A stretch of DNA of 64,000 nucleotides from Dyella telluris (GCF_014297575.1 NZ_CP060412.1:992001-1056000), one strand, 5' to 3'; shown: positions 34,861 to 45,906, counted from the first letter of the stretch. Numbers and translations are program-made. Notes: generated by a model from the letters alone, not told the origin.

Positions 34861-35610
34861 TCAGCCTCCGTTGCCCAGCACGCCGCAGTGAAGCGGCGGC
34901 GTGACGCTACCCGCCGCTTGCGCGTGCATGTCCGCTGGCAGCTCGCGGCTGGCCAGCCACGCCGACACTGCAGTGATGTCCGAATCACTCAGGCGATTGG
35001 CGATCTCCGACATGCAGTCCGGCGCGACAGTGGCGCGGGTTTTCGTGCGCCACGAACCGAGCTGGGAACTGATGTAGTCGTAGGGCAAACCGACCAGCCC
35101 CGGAATATCCGGCTGCACGCCGGTGAGCTGGCTGCCGTGGCAGGCTGAGCAAGGGGGAATCTGCCGCGCCGGGTCGCCATGCATTACCAGCGTTTCGCCG
35201 CGCTGGCGCACTCCAGCGGAAACGTTAGGCACCGGCGAACGTGCGTAAGGCACGTCCTGCGCCGCGAAGTAATCGGCAATCTCGTGCATGTATTCGGGGC
35301 TAAGCGGGCGCACGGTGTATTCCATCGGACCGTACTTGCGCAGGCCATCCTGGAAGTCCTTCAGCTGTCGCGCGAGATAACCCGCAGGCTTGCCGGCAAG
35401 GCGCGGAAAGAATCCGCTCGAGGGCGTGCCTTCGCCGTGCACGCCATGACAGGCGGTACACGCGGCAATGCGCTGCTGCAGGGTGTCGGGAACATCGGGG
35501 TGCGGCGCTTCCTGCGCGCTCGCCACCGTTGCCTGCGCGGCGAGCAGCAACAGCAACCACGCGCCCAGCACACGACCCACCTGCGACCACTTCGCTGAGA
35601 GGCTCTTCAT
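34861..35610 (-). CDS. Dihaem cytochrome c (c4-like)
   Basis: A 249-residue periplasmic protein with a signal peptide (LGAWLLLLLAAQATVASA) and two haem c motifs, CTACH (51-55) and CSACH (154-158), each in its own cytochrome c domain, as in cytochrome c4 and related dihaem carriers. Domain 1 has GFFPRLAGKPAGYLARQLKDF, domain 2 IPGLVGLPYDYISSQLGSW. The ATG at 35610 (MKSLSAKW) has AGGGGA upstream and is preferred to an in-frame start 14 codons earlier. First gene of a two-gene operon with the triheme cytochrome. Confidence 0.9.
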   Translation of the reverse strand: MKSLSAKWSQVGRVLGAWLLLLLAAQATVASAQEAPHPDVPDTLQQRIAACTACHGVHGEGTPSSGFFPRLAGKPAGYLARQLKDFQDGLRKYGPMEYTVRPLSPEYMHEIADYFAAQDVPYARSPVPNVSAGVRQRGETLVMHGDPARQIPPCSACHGSQLTGVQPDIPGLVGLPYDYISSQLGSWRTKTRATVAPDCMSEIANRLSDSDITAVSAWLASRELPADMHAQAAGSVTPPLHCGVLGNGG

Positions 35611-35675
35611 GTTTCCCCTACCTACGGCGCCGTGGCGCAACCACAGGTTCAAGGTGCGCCGGAACGATGGCCCCG

Positions 35676-35709
35676 ATTATAGGCATGCACCTCGCGCCGA
35701 CAGCGTCAA
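35676..35709 (-). promoter_or_regulatory. Candidate promoter of the cytochrome operon
   Basis: A consensus -10 TATAAT (35676-35681, minus strand) lies about 65 bases before the dihaem cytochrome start. The nearest good -35, TTGACG (35704-35709), is 22 bases away, too far for standard sigma-70, so an activator or another -35 is likely. Confidence 0.4.
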
Positions 35710-35757
35710 ACCGGCTGCACAGTCGGCGGCGACATCTTGTCGCACAAACGGTTGCGA

Positions 35758-37476
35758 TCAGGCCGACACGGAGCGAATGGCAGGGACGAAGTCGTGCACA
35801 GGCGTATCCGCGCGCAGCGCATCGTGCAACAGCAGGGTGACGCCCAACTGATCCTCGCTCTCCCGCTCGTGCACCATGCCGCCATAGATCAGCGCGCGAT
35901 CGCGCACCGTGGCCATGCCCTGCCCGTTGGTGCCAAGCAAGGCCACCAGCTGCCGCCACTCGGGCACCGGCCGGCCGCGCAGCGAGGGCACCGCCCGTCG
36001 GGCCGTCATGCGCAGCACCACCCAACGACGGCCGTGCGTGCAGCCACCGCGGATATGCACGCGGATATGCCTTACCGGCTCGCGCGCCAGCAGGTAGACC
36101 ATCACCTCGCAGGTCTGCCGGTAAAGCATCATGTGCACATCGGGCGCGAGCTGGTTGAGCCCGTTGCCGGTCAGCGTGCATCGGTAGTCCGCACCGACCA
36201 GCGACGCCGCCTGCAACAGCGGGCCGTCCAGGAAGGTGGCTGCCAGCCCGTGTTCGCGCCATGCGCGCGGATGCAGCGTATCGGCGAGTCGCTGCATCTC
36301 CCGTTGGGTCAGGTCGAGATGACGGGCGTAGCTTTGTTCCATGTTCGCCGGCAGCACGGGGCGCAGGCGATCCATCATCCGGCGCTGGCCATCGCGCATG
36401 GACTGGCCAAGCTGGTCGAGCGATTCGGCCACGTGACGCAGCCGCAGCTCTTCCTGGTAAAGCCCCTGCTGGGCCAGTCGGAAACCACGCAGCATTTCCT
36501 CGTGCTCGCCCTTCGGCGGAGCCACCGGCGATGGCAACGACACGCGCGCACCGAGCATGATCAGGCTGGAAACGGCAAAGGCGATCAGCGCCTGTGCCTG
36601 GATGATGGCCGGGTCGCGCGCCACGGTCATGGTCAGCTCGATGGCAATGCTGGCCAGCAGGCCGCCCAGGGCCGCACCCTGCCAGCCACGCCGCATGGTG
36701 AGCCAGGCGGCGGGCAGGAACATGGCCAGGCGCGCGATGGCCATGACTTCATCGCCATGGCTCTCGGAGGCCAGCCAGATCAGCAGCAGCAGCGGCGGAA
36801 CCACGCCCCGGGCGCAATCGACAGCGACCGCACGCCGGATGGCGGAAAGCTCCGGCGATGTCGCCCGCGTGCTCCAGCTGAGCCACGCAAAGACCGGCGG
36901 AACCACCGTCAGCGCACCCAGATAGCTGCCCAGGAAATACTCCAGCAGGATGTGGATGCTGATCACCGGCGGATGTTCTGGCGGCTGCACCGTAAGCACC
37001 GCCAGCGTGCCGGTATTGATCAGCGCACTGATGACGGCAGCGGCGAGCACGGCCGTCATGAGCGAAGTCACATTCACCTGGCCGCCACGGTAGACGGGAA
37101 CCCGCCAGCGCAGCCAGGCAAAGACCGGCGTACTCAGCAGGATGGGCGGCACCGACATCGCCACTGCCCACAAGGTGCCAAACCTTTCATGGCTGTCCCA
37201 ACCCAGCCATGCCAGCGGCATGCCCTCGCCCACGCCCAGGGCCAGCCAGTACCGGGGCGGCACCAGCAGCAGGCACAGCACGCGCAGGCCCGCGACCAGA
37301 TTCCAGTGCGAGACCGAAACGCATCTCAGGAGCGAGTAACACGTTGCATAGGCAAGCGCCACGCCAAGCTGGCACAGCACCGCATGCAAGGTTCCGCGCC
37401 TCCCGGCGCCGATCTTCCCTTTCGTTCCCGTGACCATCGAGTAGTGCCAGACCCCTGTTTGGATGACGCGGTGCAT
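35758..37476 (-). CDS. MASE1-type membrane protein with degenerate histidine-kinase-like C-terminus
   Basis: A 572-residue protein. Residues 30-315 hold eight or so transmembrane helices in MASE1 style (NLVAGLRVLCLLLVPPRYWLALGVGE, LLEYFLGSYLGALTVVPPVFAW). The C-terminal 230 residues resemble a UhpB/NarX-type kinase: LRHVAESLDQLGQSMRDGQRRMMDRLRPVLP aligns with the dimerisation helix, LYRQTCEVMVYLLAREPVRHIRVHI with the N-box region, and GTNGQGMATVRDRALIYGG with the G-box. The phospho-accepting ELHD and the N-box Asn are not there. No response regulator is adjacent. The start is uncertain; ATG 37437 is an alternative. Confidence 0.72.
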   Translation of the reverse strand: MHRVIQTGVWHYSMVTGTKGKIGAGRRGTLHAVLCQLGVALAYATCYSLLRCVSVSHWNLVAGLRVLCLLLVPPRYWLALGVGEGMPLAWLGWDSHERFGTLWAVAMSVPPILLSTPVFAWLRWRVPVYRGGQVNVTSLMTAVLAAAVISALINTGTLAVLTVQPPEHPPVISIHILLEYFLGSYLGALTVVPPVFAWLSWSTRATSPELSAIRRAVAVDCARGVVPPLLLLIWLASESHGDEVMAIARLAMFLPAAWLTMRRGWQGAALGGLLASIAIELTMTVARDPAIIQAQALIAFAVSSLIMLGARVSLPSPVAPPKGEHEEMLRGFRLAQQGLYQEELRLRHVAESLDQLGQSMRDGQRRMMDRLRPVLPANMEQSYARHLDLTQREMQRLADTLHPRAWREHGLAATFLDGPLLQAASLVGADYRCTLTGNGLNQLAPDVHMMLYRQTCEVMVYLLAREPVRHIRVHIRGGCTHGRRWVVLRMTARRAVPSLRGRPVPEWRQLVALLGTNGQGMATVRDRALIYGGMVHERESEDQLGVTLLLHDALRADTPVHDFVPAIRSVSA

Positions 37477-37592
37477 CGGCCGCCCGCAACGGCGGTGTGA
37501 TCGGATGACGGCGCGCTGACGATTGTCGCAGGAAAATACTTACATCACGCGTTGCGCTGCGTCAGCCATCCGTCTCGCCTCCCAAGCCATGC

Positions 37593-37620
37593 AAAAAGAA
37601 AGCCCGGCGAGGCCGGGCTT
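37593..37620 (-). terminator. Intrinsic terminator of the DAHP synthase gene
   Basis: Minus strand: stem AAGCCCGGC, loop CTC, GCCGGGCTT, followed by TCTTTTT. It begins 27 bases after the stop codon and has the full hairpin plus T-run form. Confidence 0.9.
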
Positions 37621-37646
37621 CAGAAATCGGGTCGAATGGGGGCGCT

Positions 37647-39032
<1,386 letters not shown>

Positions 39033-39047
39033 GGAAACAGGACTCGC

Positions 39048-39545
39048 TCAGGCGCGCTTGCGTGCAGCGGCGTACACCGCCGCGATCACCAGCAACAAAA
39101 ACCAGACCAGCGTCCACGCTGGCATCGGCAGGCCAAGTACCGGCTCGACCTTGGCGCATTCACCCGAGCCGGTGAACACCATCTTCAGCACCTTGGCGAA
39201 CGGGAACGCATCCATCATGTAGCCAAGGTTCGGACCGCAGGCCGGGATCTGGTCCGCCGGCAGGGTCTGCAACCACAGGTGCCGCCCCGCCGTCGCGATG
39301 CCGCCCACCGCGCCGAGAACTACACCCCCGGTATACACCCAACGGGCGCCACCGCGCGGCGCATGCAGCCCACCGATCAGGAAAAATACCGCCATCACCA
39401 GGAAGGCGATGCGCTGGAAGATACACAGCGGACACGGAATCATGTTGAGCACATGCTCGGCGTACAGCGCGAAGCCCAGCAGCGCCACGCAGACGGCAAA
39501 ACCAGCCAGGTAAGTGGCGCGATACGACCAGCGGAAAGGATTCAT
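39048..39545 (-). CDS. dsbB: Disulfide bond formation protein DsbB
   Basis: Inner-membrane quinone reductase that reoxidises DsbA. 165 residues, four transmembrane helices. The first periplasmic loop has C38 and C41 in IPCPLCIFQR and the second has C103 and C130 (ACGPNLGYMMDAFPF..GSGEC), the two pairs that relay electrons from DsbA to ubiquinone. The dsbA partner is not in the window. It is the first gene of a unit with the DAHP synthase. Confidence 0.96.
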   Translation of the reverse strand: MNPFRWSYRATYLAGFAVCVALLGFALYAEHVLNMIPCPLCIFQRIAFLVMAVFFLIGGLHAPRGGARWVYTGGVVLGAVGGIATAGRHLWLQTLPADQIPACGPNLGYMMDAFPFAKVLKMVFTGSGECAKVEPVLGLPMPAWTLVWFLLLVIAAVYAAARKRA

Positions 39546-39652
39546 GGATTGGCTTTGGTGCGGTGCGAAAACGGGACATTACCCGCTTGCCCTGCCCCTG
39601 TCAGCCCTGCCGGATCACCGGGGTTTCCCTTCGGTCAGGCCCTGAAAAGCAA

Positions 39653-39682
39653 AAACCCCGGCAGGTTGCCCGGCCGGGGTTT
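39653..39682 (-). terminator. Intrinsic terminator of the ribosomal block (after rplQ)
   Basis: Minus strand: AAACCCCGGC, 10-base loop, GCCGGGGTTT followed by TTGCTTTTC. It begins 22 bases past the rplQ stop and closes the alpha operon. Confidence 0.9.
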
Positions 39683-39704
39683 CGCAAAACACATAGGCTA
39701 CCGA

Positions 39705-40085
39705 TTACTCGGCGGCTGCGTCGGTCTTCGGACGATCGACCAGCTCAACGTAGGCCATCGGAGCGTTGTCGCCCGGACGGAAACCAGCCTTGAGGATACG
39801 CAGGTAGCCGCCGGGACGCTCGCGGTAGCGGGGGCCCAGCTCGATGAACAGCTTGCCCACGGCTTCCTTGTCACGCAGACGTGCAAAGGCGAGACGACGG
39901 TTGGCGACGCCATCGGTCTTGGCGAGCGTGATGAGCGGCTCGGCGACGCGACGGAGTTCCTTGGCCTTGGGCAGGGTGGTGCGGATCAGCTCGTGCTTGA
40001 ACAGCGACGAAGCCATGTTCTTGAACATCGCTTCGCGGTGGCTGCTCGTGCGGTTGAGCTTGCGACCGGATTTCTGGTGGCGCAT
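39705..40085 (-). CDS. rplQ: Ribosomal protein L17
   Basis: 50S protein L17, 126 residues, last gene of the alpha operon. [45 protein letters not shown] is the invariant N-terminus. The C-terminal [14 protein letters not shown] is the usual variable tail. It is preceded by an unusually long 306-base gap from rpoA and followed by a strong terminator. Confidence 0.98.
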   Translation of the reverse strand: MRHQKSGRKLNRTSSHREAMFKNMASSLFKHELIRTTLPKAKELRRVAEPLITLAKTDGVANRRLAFARLRDKEAVGKLFIELGPRYRERPGGYLRILKAGFRPGDNAPMAYVELVDRPKTDAAAE

Positions 40086-40391
40086 GGCAATTACTCTCTA
40101 TGTCTGTTGTTATGAAAAGTCGGCGGTTATGTCCGACTTCCCGCGGTTACCCGCTGGTGAAGCCCTTCGTAATACGGGCTCTTATTGAGCAAGACGGCCA
40201 GGCTGGCCGTTGAAGGCGTCTGCAAAATCCGAGGGATCAACACTCGTCAGACCGCCAATACCGAGCGACCAAAGGCGGTCGCCCGAAACATCGCGCGGCC
40301 CGAAGGCCGCTTTTGACAGCTGGCGAGCGTACCGGGGTACGCCCGCCAGTGTGTCGGTACCGCTGGCGACCGCGAACGGCCGCCCAAACCA
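40086..40391 (-). other. Hairpin-rich spacer between rpoA and rplQ
   Basis: No gene is visible in these 306 bases. At least five perfect or near-perfect hairpins follow each other: CTGGCG-GCGTACC stem with 2-base loop (40320-40349), GCGGCC/GGCCGC closing a UUCG tetraloop in the minus-strand RNA (40295-40310), GCGACC/GGTCGC (40265-40282), ACGGCCA/TGGCCGT (40194-40210) and AAGTCGG/CCGACTT with TTTT following on the minus strand (40117-40139). The last resembles an intrinsic terminator just before rplQ. Confidence 0.7.
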
Positions 40392-41390
40392 TCAGCCCAG
40401 CTGCATACCGTGCGACAAGCCCGGCGGCGGCCAGTTTTCAAGCTTCATGCCCAGGGCAAGACCACGACCACCCAGCACGTCCTTGATTTCGGTCAGGGAC
40501 TTCTTGCCGAGGTTCGGCGTCTTGAGCAGTTCGACTTCCGTCTTCTGCACCAGGTCGCCGATGTAGTAGATGCTCTCGGCCTTCAGGCAGTTAGCCGAAC
40601 GCACGGTGAGCTCCAGGTCGTCGATCGGACGGAGCAGCAGCGGATCGAACCCGCCCTTCTCCGCCTTGTCGGTCGCACTCTCGCGACGCGAGAAGTCACC
40701 GAACACCGACAGCTGGTCGTTGAGGATTTCAGCGGCCTTGCGAACCGCGTCTTCCGCACCGATGGTGCCGTTGGTTTCGATGTCCAGCACCAGCTTGTCG
40801 AGGTTGGTGCGCTGTTCCACACGGGCAGCGTCCACTTCGTAGGCCACGCGCAGGACCGGCGCGAAAGACGCGTCGAGCTGCAGGCGACCGATCGGACGAG
40901 CTTCGTCGTCCGGGTGCTGGCGCGCGCTGGCCGGCTGGTAGCCGACGCCGCGACGCACCTTCAGGCGCATGTTGAGTGCGATGTCCTTGGTCAGGTGGCA
41001 GATCACATGCTCGGGGTTGATGATTTCCACCGAGTGATCGACGGCGATATCGCCGGCGGTGACCACACCCTTGCCCTTCTTGGACAGGGTCAGGGTGACT
41101 TCGTCACCCGAGTGCTGGCGAATCGCCACGTCCTTGAGGTTCAGCAGGACTTCGATCACGTCCTCCTGCAGACCTTCCAGCGTGGTGTATTCGTGCAGCA
41201 CGCCATCAATTTCCACCTCGACGATGGCAGAGCCAGGGATCGAGGAGAGCAGCACGCGACGCAGCGCGTTGCCCAGGGTGTGGCCGAAACCACGCTCGAG
41301 CGGCTCCACTACCACCTTGGCGCGGTTGGCACCGAGCTGCTCGACGCTGAGGCCGCGAGGCCGCAGCACGCTAGTTGACGAAACTGCCAT
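40392..41390 (-). CDS. rpoA: RNA polymerase subunit alpha
   Basis: Alpha subunit, 332 residues. The N-terminal domain ([41 protein letters not shown]) dimerises and nucleates core assembly; the C-terminal domain ([46 protein letters not shown]) binds UP elements and activators. Complete and typical in length. It lies 16 bases after rpsD in the alpha operon. Confidence 0.99.
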   Translation of the reverse strand: MAVSSTSVLRPRGLSVEQLGANRAKVVVEPLERGFGHTLGNALRRVLLSSIPGSAIVEVEIDGVLHEYTTLEGLQEDVIEVLLNLKDVAIRQHSGDEVTLTLSKKGKGVVTAGDIAVDHSVEIINPEHVICHLTKDIALNMRLKVRRGVGYQPASARQHPDDEARPIGRLQLDASFAPVLRVAYEVDAARVEQRTNLDKLVLDIETNGTIGAEDAVRKAAEILNDQLSVFGDFSRRESATDKAEKGGFDPLLLRPIDDLELTVRSANCLKAESIYYIGDLVQKTEVELLKTPNLGKKSLTEIKDVLGGRGLALGMKLENWPPPGLSHGMQLG

Positions 41391-41406
41391 GCAGGGCTCC
41401 GGTTGA

Positions 41407-42033
41407 TTACTTCGAGTAGAGCTCGACGATCAGGCTCTCATTGATGTCGGTCGGCAGATCGCCGCGGTCCGGCATCGACTTGAACGTACCTTCGAACTTC
41501 TTGCTGTCCACTTCGACCCACTGCGGACGCAGGTCCATGGTATCGAACACGGTCGCCGCTTCCTGCACGCGCAGCTGGGTGCGGGCGCGCTCGGTCAGGG
41601 CAACGATGTCACCCGCACGAACCTGGTACGACGGGATGTTCACCTTCTTGCCGTTGACCAGCACGGCCTTGTGGCCGACCAGCTGACGGGCCTGGGCGCG
41701 GGTAACCGCGAAACCCATGCGGTAAACGACGTTGTCCAGACGGCTTTCGAGCAGGCGCAGCAGGTTTTCGCCGGTGTTGCCCTTGAGGGTCGACGCCTTG
41801 GCGTAGTAGTTGCTGAACTGGCGCTCGAGCACACCATAGATGCGCTTGACCTTCTGCTTTTCACGCAGCTGCAGCGCGTAGTCCGACATACGCATGCGCT
41901 TGTTGGCGCCATGCTGGCCGGGCTTGTTTTCCAGCTTGCACTTGGAGTCCAGCGCGCGCGCCGGGCTCTTCAGACTCAGATCTGCACCCTCGCGGCGGGC
42001 GAGTTTGCAGGTAGCTCCACGATAACGGGCCAT
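41407..42033 (-). CDS. rpsD: Ribosomal protein S4
   Basis: 30S assembly-initiating protein, 208 residues, and in E. coli the translational repressor of the alpha operon. Starts [23 protein letters not shown]; the S4 RNA-binding domain [39 protein letters not shown] is intact. Located between rpsK and rpoA, the standard order. Confidence 0.98.
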   Translation of the reverse strand: MARYRGATCKLARREGADLSLKSPARALDSKCKLENKPGQHGANKRMRMSDYALQLREKQKVKRIYGVLERQFSNYYAKASTLKGNTGENLLRLLESRLDNVVYRMGFAVTRAQARQLVGHKAVLVNGKKVNIPSYQVRAGDIVALTERARTQLRVQEAATVFDTMDLRPQWVEVDSKKFEGTFKSMPDRGDLPTDINESLIVELYSK

Positions 42034-42044
42034 GGGTGTGCTCC

Positions 42045-42431
42045 TTAGACTCGACGCTTCTTCGGGGGACGGCAGCCGTTATGCGGAATCGGCGTGACGT
42101 CGATGATGTTGAGAACCTTGTAACCGAGGGCGTTCAGCGAACGCACGGCCGATTCACGACCCGGACCCGGGCCCTTGATGCGGACTTCCACGGTCTTCAC
42201 GCCGTAATCGCCTGCAGCGCGGCCAGCCTTTTCGGCGGCAACCTGGGCAGCGAACGGGGTCGACTTGCGCGAACCGCGGAAACCCGCGCCGCCGGCAGTC
42301 GCCCACGACAGGGCGTTGCCCTGGCGATCAGTGATCGTGACGATGGTGTTGTTGAAGGAGGCCTGCACGTGTGCCACGGCATCCGTGACAACGCGCTTGA
42401 TCTTCTTCTTGGTCTTGACAGGCTTAGCCAT
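42045..42431 (-). CDS. rpsK: Ribosomal protein S11
   Basis: 30S platform protein next to the Shine-Dalgarno helix, 128 residues. [43 protein letters not shown] and the C-terminal [17 protein letters not shown] are diagnostic. It lies 12 bases downstream of rpsM and 11 upstream of rpsD. Confidence 0.98.
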   Translation of the reverse strand: MAKPVKTKKKIKRVVTDAVAHVQASFNNTIVTITDRQGNALSWATAGGAGFRGSRKSTPFAAQVAAEKAGRAAGDYGVKTVEVRIKGPGPGRESAVRSLNALGYKVLNIIDVTPIPHNGCRPPKKRRV

Positions 42432-42443
42432 GTTCGGAATCCG

Positions 42444-42800
42444 TTACTTCTTGATGGCGCGACGCGGACCCTTACGGGTGCGTGCATTGGTACGCGTGCG
42501 CTGGCCGCGCACCGGCAGGCCACGGCGATGACGCAGACCGCGGTAGCAACCCAGATCCATCAGACGCTTGATGGCAATACCCACCTCGCGACGCAGATCG
42601 CCTTCGACGACGTACTTACCGATTTCGTGACGAAGCTTTTCGACTTCGCCTTCACTCAGGGACTTGATCTGCGTGGTGGGAACCACGCCTGCGTCCGCGC
42701 AGACCTTCTTGGCCCGGCTGCGGCCGATCCCGTAAATGCTCTGCAGGCCAACCCAGACATGCTTCTGGACCGGCAAATTGACACCCGCGATGCGCGCCAT
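42444..42800 (-). CDS. rpsM: Ribosomal protein S13
   Basis: 30S head protein that forms bridges to the 50S subunit, 118 residues. [30 protein letters not shown] and the [25 protein letters not shown] tail are diagnostic. First gene of the alpha operon. In many bacteria rpmJ sits between secY and this gene; here it does not. Confidence 0.98.
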   Translation of the reverse strand: MARIAGVNLPVQKHVWVGLQSIYGIGRSRAKKVCADAGVVPTTQIKSLSEGEVEKLRHEIGKYVVEGDLRREVGIAIKRLMDLGCYRGLRHRRGLPVRGQRTRTNARTRKGPRRAIKK

Positions 42801-42842
42801 GATGTACTTTCTCCGATGCGTTTCGTGCGCGGTAAACGCGCA

Positions 42843-42871
42843 ATTCTAACTGTAAAGAACCCAACAGGAAA
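42843..42871 (-). promoter_or_regulatory. Candidate alpha-operon promoter
   Basis: Minus strand: -35-like TTTCCT (42866-42871), 17-base spacer, -10 TAGAAT (42843-42848), about 40 bases before rpsM. It lies just past the hairpin GCGGCACC/GGTGCCGC (42877-42895), which could attenuate read-through from secY. Confidence 0.45.
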
Positions 42872-42938
42872 GCCCTGCGGCACCAGGGGTGCCGCCGCCC
42901 TCCAATCCAGACCAACTTCCCACCACCCCAGCAGCCAA

Positions 42939-44264
42939 TCAGTTGCGGCGGAGGTTGGCCTTCTTGAGCAGGCTTTCGTACTGGTGACTGACCAAGTGCG
43001 CCTGCACCTGAGCAGTGAAATCCATCACCACAACGACCACGATGAGCAGAGAGGTGCCACCGAAGTAGAAGGGGACGTGCCACGCCTTTTGCATAAACGA
43101 GGGAACCAGACAGACCAGCACCAGGTAGAGGGCGCCGACACCGGTCAGACGGGTCATCACGTTATCGATGTAATCGGCCGTCGAGCGGCCGGGACGGATA
43201 CCCGGAATCAACGCGCCGGAGCGCTTCAGGTTGTCCGCCGTCTCCTGGGAGTTGAACACAATCGCCGTGTAGAAGAAGGCGAAAGTGATCACCAGCACCG
43301 CGAAGACGATGTCGTACAGCGGCTCACCCGGGGTCAGTGCCTGGGTCAGCTCGGTCAACCAGCGGGACTGGTGACCCTGGCCGAACCAGGTGGCCGCGGT
43401 GGCCGGGAACATCAGCAGGCTCGACGCGAAGATCGGCGGGATCACGCCCGACATGTTGATCTTCAGCGGCAGGTGCGACGTCTGGTTCATGTAGGCGCGC
43501 TGGCCACCGGAGCGACGGGCGTAGTTCACGGTAATGCGCCGCTGGGCGCGCTCCATGAACACCACGAATGCCGTCACCGCGAGGATCAGACCCACCACCA
43601 TGATCATCCGGATCACGGAGAGCTCGCCGTTGCTGGCCATGGTCAGCGTGTGCGCAACCGCACCCGGCAGACCAGCCACGATACCGGCGAAGATCAGCAG
43701 CGAGATACCGTTGCCGATACCGCGCTCGGTGATCTGCTCACCCAGCCACATCAGGAACATCGTGCCGGCGGTAAGGCCGACGATCGACGCCAGGATGAAG
43801 CCCATGCCCGGCGTATACACCACCGGCGCGCCACCCGATGCCACCTGCTTCTGCAGGGCCACCGCGATGCCGAACGCCTGGAATGCCGCCAGACCCACCG
43901 TGCCGAAGCGGGTGTAGGTGGTCATCTTGCGACGACCAGCCTCACCTTCCTTGCGCAGCGCCTGCAGACTCGGGATGACCGAACCCATCATCTGCACCAC
44001 GATGGATGCAGAGATGTAGGGCACCACGCCGAGCGCGAACACCGAGAAGCGTGCCAGCGAGCCACCCGAGAACATGTTGAACATGTTCATCAGGCCGCCG
44101 CCCTGCTCGATCAGGTTCGTCATGGCTTCCGGGTTGACGCCCGGAACCGGGATGAAGGAACCAAGGCGGAAGACGATCAGCGCACCAATCACGAAGAAGA
44201 TGCGCTGACGCAGTTCCGTCAGCTTGCCGAGCGATCCGAGCGATGTGCCCTGGGCTGCCGCCAC
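42939..44264 (-). CDS. secY: Protein translocase subunit SecY
   Basis: Channel of the Sec translocase, 441 residues, ten transmembrane helices. [32 protein letters not shown] at the start, the plug region after helix 1, and [31 protein letters not shown] and [26 protein letters not shown] are family hallmarks. The start is GTG at 44264, 4 bases after rplO. Last gene of the spc operon here. Confidence 0.98.
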   Translation of the reverse strand: MAAAQGTSLGSLGKLTELRQRIFFVIGALIVFRLGSFIPVPGVNPEAMTNLIEQGGGLMNMFNMFSGGSLARFSVFALGVVPYISASIVVQMMGSVIPSLQALRKEGEAGRRKMTTYTRFGTVGLAAFQAFGIAVALQKQVASGGAPVVYTPGMGFILASIVGLTAGTMFLMWLGEQITERGIGNGISLLIFAGIVAGLPGAVAHTLTMASNGELSVIRMIMVVGLILAVTAFVVFMERAQRRITVNYARRSGGQRAYMNQTSHLPLKINMSGVIPPIFASSLLMFPATAATWFGQGHQSRWLTELTQALTPGEPLYDIVFAVLVITFAFFYTAIVFNSQETADNLKRSGALIPGIRPGRSTADYIDNVMTRLTGVGALYLVLVCLVPSFMQKAWHVPFYFGGTSLLIVVVVVMDFTAQVQAHLVSHQYESLLKKANLRRN

Positions 44265-44268
44265 GTGA

Positions 44269-44700
44269 TTACTCCACGCTGCCGCCGGCAGCTTCGATCG
44301 CTGCCTTGGCGCCGGCCGTAGCCAGCACGCCCGACAGCTTCACGGCGCGGCCGATTTCGCCCTTGAGGACAACCTTGACCTTCTTGGCATGGCTGTCGAT
44401 GAGACCGGCCTGATGCAGGACGATCGCGTCGATCACGTCAGCCTTGAGGGCGGCGATCTCGTACAGGAACACTTCCTGGCTTTCTTTCTTCTTCAGCGAG
44501 CGGAAGCCAACCTTCGGCAGGCGACGCTGCAGCGGCATCTGACCGCCTTCGAAACCGTACTTGTGGGTGCCGCCCGCGCGAGCGTGCTGACCCTTGTGAC
44601 CGCGACCGGCGGTCTTGCCCAGGCCCGAACCGATACCGCGACCGACGCGAAGGCGGGTCTTGCGGGAACCGGCGGCCGGCTTGATGTCGTTAAGACGCAT
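44269..44700 (-). CDS. rplO: Ribosomal protein L15
   Basis: 50S protein, 143 residues. [41 protein letters not shown] and [19 protein letters not shown] are diagnostic for L15. Directly between rpmD (5-base gap) and secY. Confidence 0.98.
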   Translation of the reverse strand: MRLNDIKPAAGSRKTRLRVGRGIGSGLGKTAGRGHKGQHARAGGTHKYGFEGGQMPLQRRLPKVGFRSLKKKESQEVFLYEIAALKADVIDAIVLHQAGLIDSHAKKVKVVLKGEIGRAVKLSGVLATAGAKAAIEAAGGSVE

Positions 44701-44705
44701 GGTGA

Positions 44706-44900
44706 TTACTCCTCAACCCGCACGAGGTAATAGACCGTGTTGATCAGACCGCGAACCTGCGGGCTGTCCTTCAGTTCACGGACGTCGTTGAGCTTGTTCA
44801 GGCCGAGCGCCTTGACGCTCAGGCGATGACGGCTCTGCACACCGCGCAGGCCCTTGACCAGGCGCACGCGCACGGTGGCGGCGGTTTCGTTCTTAGCCAT
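44706..44900 (-). CDS. rpmD: Ribosomal protein L30
   Basis: 50S protein, 64 residues from the ATG at 44900 ([20 protein letters not shown]); [40 protein letters not shown] matches L30. An earlier in-frame codon would extend into rpsE and is rejected on family length. It overlaps the rpsE stop by 8 bases. Confidence 0.97.
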   Translation of the reverse strand: MAKNETAATVRVRLVKGLRGVQSRHRLSVKALGLNKLNDVRELKDSPQVRGLINTVYYLVRVEE

Positions 44901-45402
44901 TGCCCAGCACCTCTTCAATCGTCTTGCCGCGCTTGGCAGCGATCTGCTTCGGCGAGGCAACGGCCTGCAGGCCCTTGATGGTCGCGCGAACCAGGTTGAT
45001 CGGGTTACGCGAACCGACGGCCTTGGCCAGCACGTTCTTCACGCCCACCACTTCCAGCACGGCGCGCATGGCACCGCCGGCAATGACGCCGGTACCTTCG
45101 GAAGCCGGCTGCATGAACACGCGGGCGGCGCCGTGGTTGGCCTTGATGGCGTACCACAGGGTGCCGTTGTTCAGGTCGATGTTCACCATGTTGCGGCGGG
45201 CGCGGTCCATGGCCTTGGAGATGGCAACCGGCACTTCACGCGCCTTGCCATAGCCGAAGCCCACGCGGCCTTCGCCGTCGCCGACCACGGTCAGCGCGGT
45301 GAAGCTCATCTGGCGGCCACCCTTCACGGTCTTGGCCACGCGGTTGACGGCAATCAGCTTCTCGAGCAGGCCGTCTGAATTTTCGCGATCGGTAGAAGAC
45401 AT
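44893..45402 (-). CDS. rpsE: Ribosomal protein S5
   Basis: 30S accuracy protein, 169 residues. [47 protein letters not shown] is the S5 RNA-binding domain and [39 protein letters not shown] the C-terminal domain. It is separated from rplR by an unusual 121-base gap rich in hairpins. Confidence 0.98.
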   Translation of the reverse strand: MSSTDRENSDGLLEKLIAVNRVAKTVKGGRQMSFTALTVVGDGEGRVGFGYGKAREVPVAISKAMDRARRNMVNIDLNNGTLWYAIKANHGAARVFMQPASEGTGVIAGGAMRAVLEVVGVKNVLAKAVGSRNPINLVRATIKGLQAVASPKQIAAKRGKTIEEVLGNG

Positions 45403-45523
45403 GTTCTTTTTCCGTATGCCCGGCTAGCCGGGACTTTTGCTTGCGGCTATTGCCGCTTGGAGTTGTAGGTACTACTGGTGGGTTCAAGTGCCGGCCGAGA
45501 CCGGCACCTGAAACCGGGCCGGC
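45403..45523 (-). other. Hairpin-rich gap between rplR and rpsE
   Basis: 121 bases with three inverted repeats: GTGCCGG/CCGGCAC (45488-45507), GCGGC/GCCGC with a 4-base loop (45443-45456) and the perfect 14-base palindrome CCCGGCTAGCCGGG (45419-45432) that ends about 17 bases before the rpsE start. No gene fits. Neighbouring genes in the block are mostly 5-30 bases apart. Confidence 0.65.
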
Positions 45524-45877
45524 TTAGAACTTCAGGCCGGCTTCGCGAGCCGCATCGGCCAGAGCCTTGATGCGACCGTGGTAGCGGAAGCCCGAGCGAT
45601 CGAACGCCACGGACTCGATACCGGCAGCCAGCGCACGCTCGGCCACGGCCTTGCCCACGGCAGCAGCAGCGGTCAGGTTCTTCGTGCCCTTCAGGCCTTC
45701 GGCAACCGACTTCTGCACGGTGGAGGCAGCAGCCACCACGCTCAGGCCATCGGCCGCGAACACCTGTGCGTACAGGTGCTGACCGGTGCGATGCACCGAC
45801 AGACGGGCCACGGCGAGCTTGCGGATGTGGGCGCGGGTGGACTTGGCGCGACGCAGGCGGGATTCGTTCTTGTTCAT
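45524..45877 (-). CDS. rplR: Ribosomal protein L18
   Basis: 5S-rRNA-binding 50S protein, 117 residues. [40 protein letters not shown] and the C-terminal [27 protein letters not shown] are diagnostic. Lies 29 bases after rplF. Confidence 0.98.
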   Translation of the reverse strand: MNKNESRLRRAKSTRAHIRKLAVARLSVHRTGQHLYAQVFAADGLSVVAAASTVQKSVAEGLKGTKNLTAAAAVGKAVAERALAAGIESVAFDRSGFRYHGRIKALADAAREAGLKF

Positions 45878-45906
45878 CGTGTTCTCTCCAGGAAGCGGAT
45901 AGGCGA

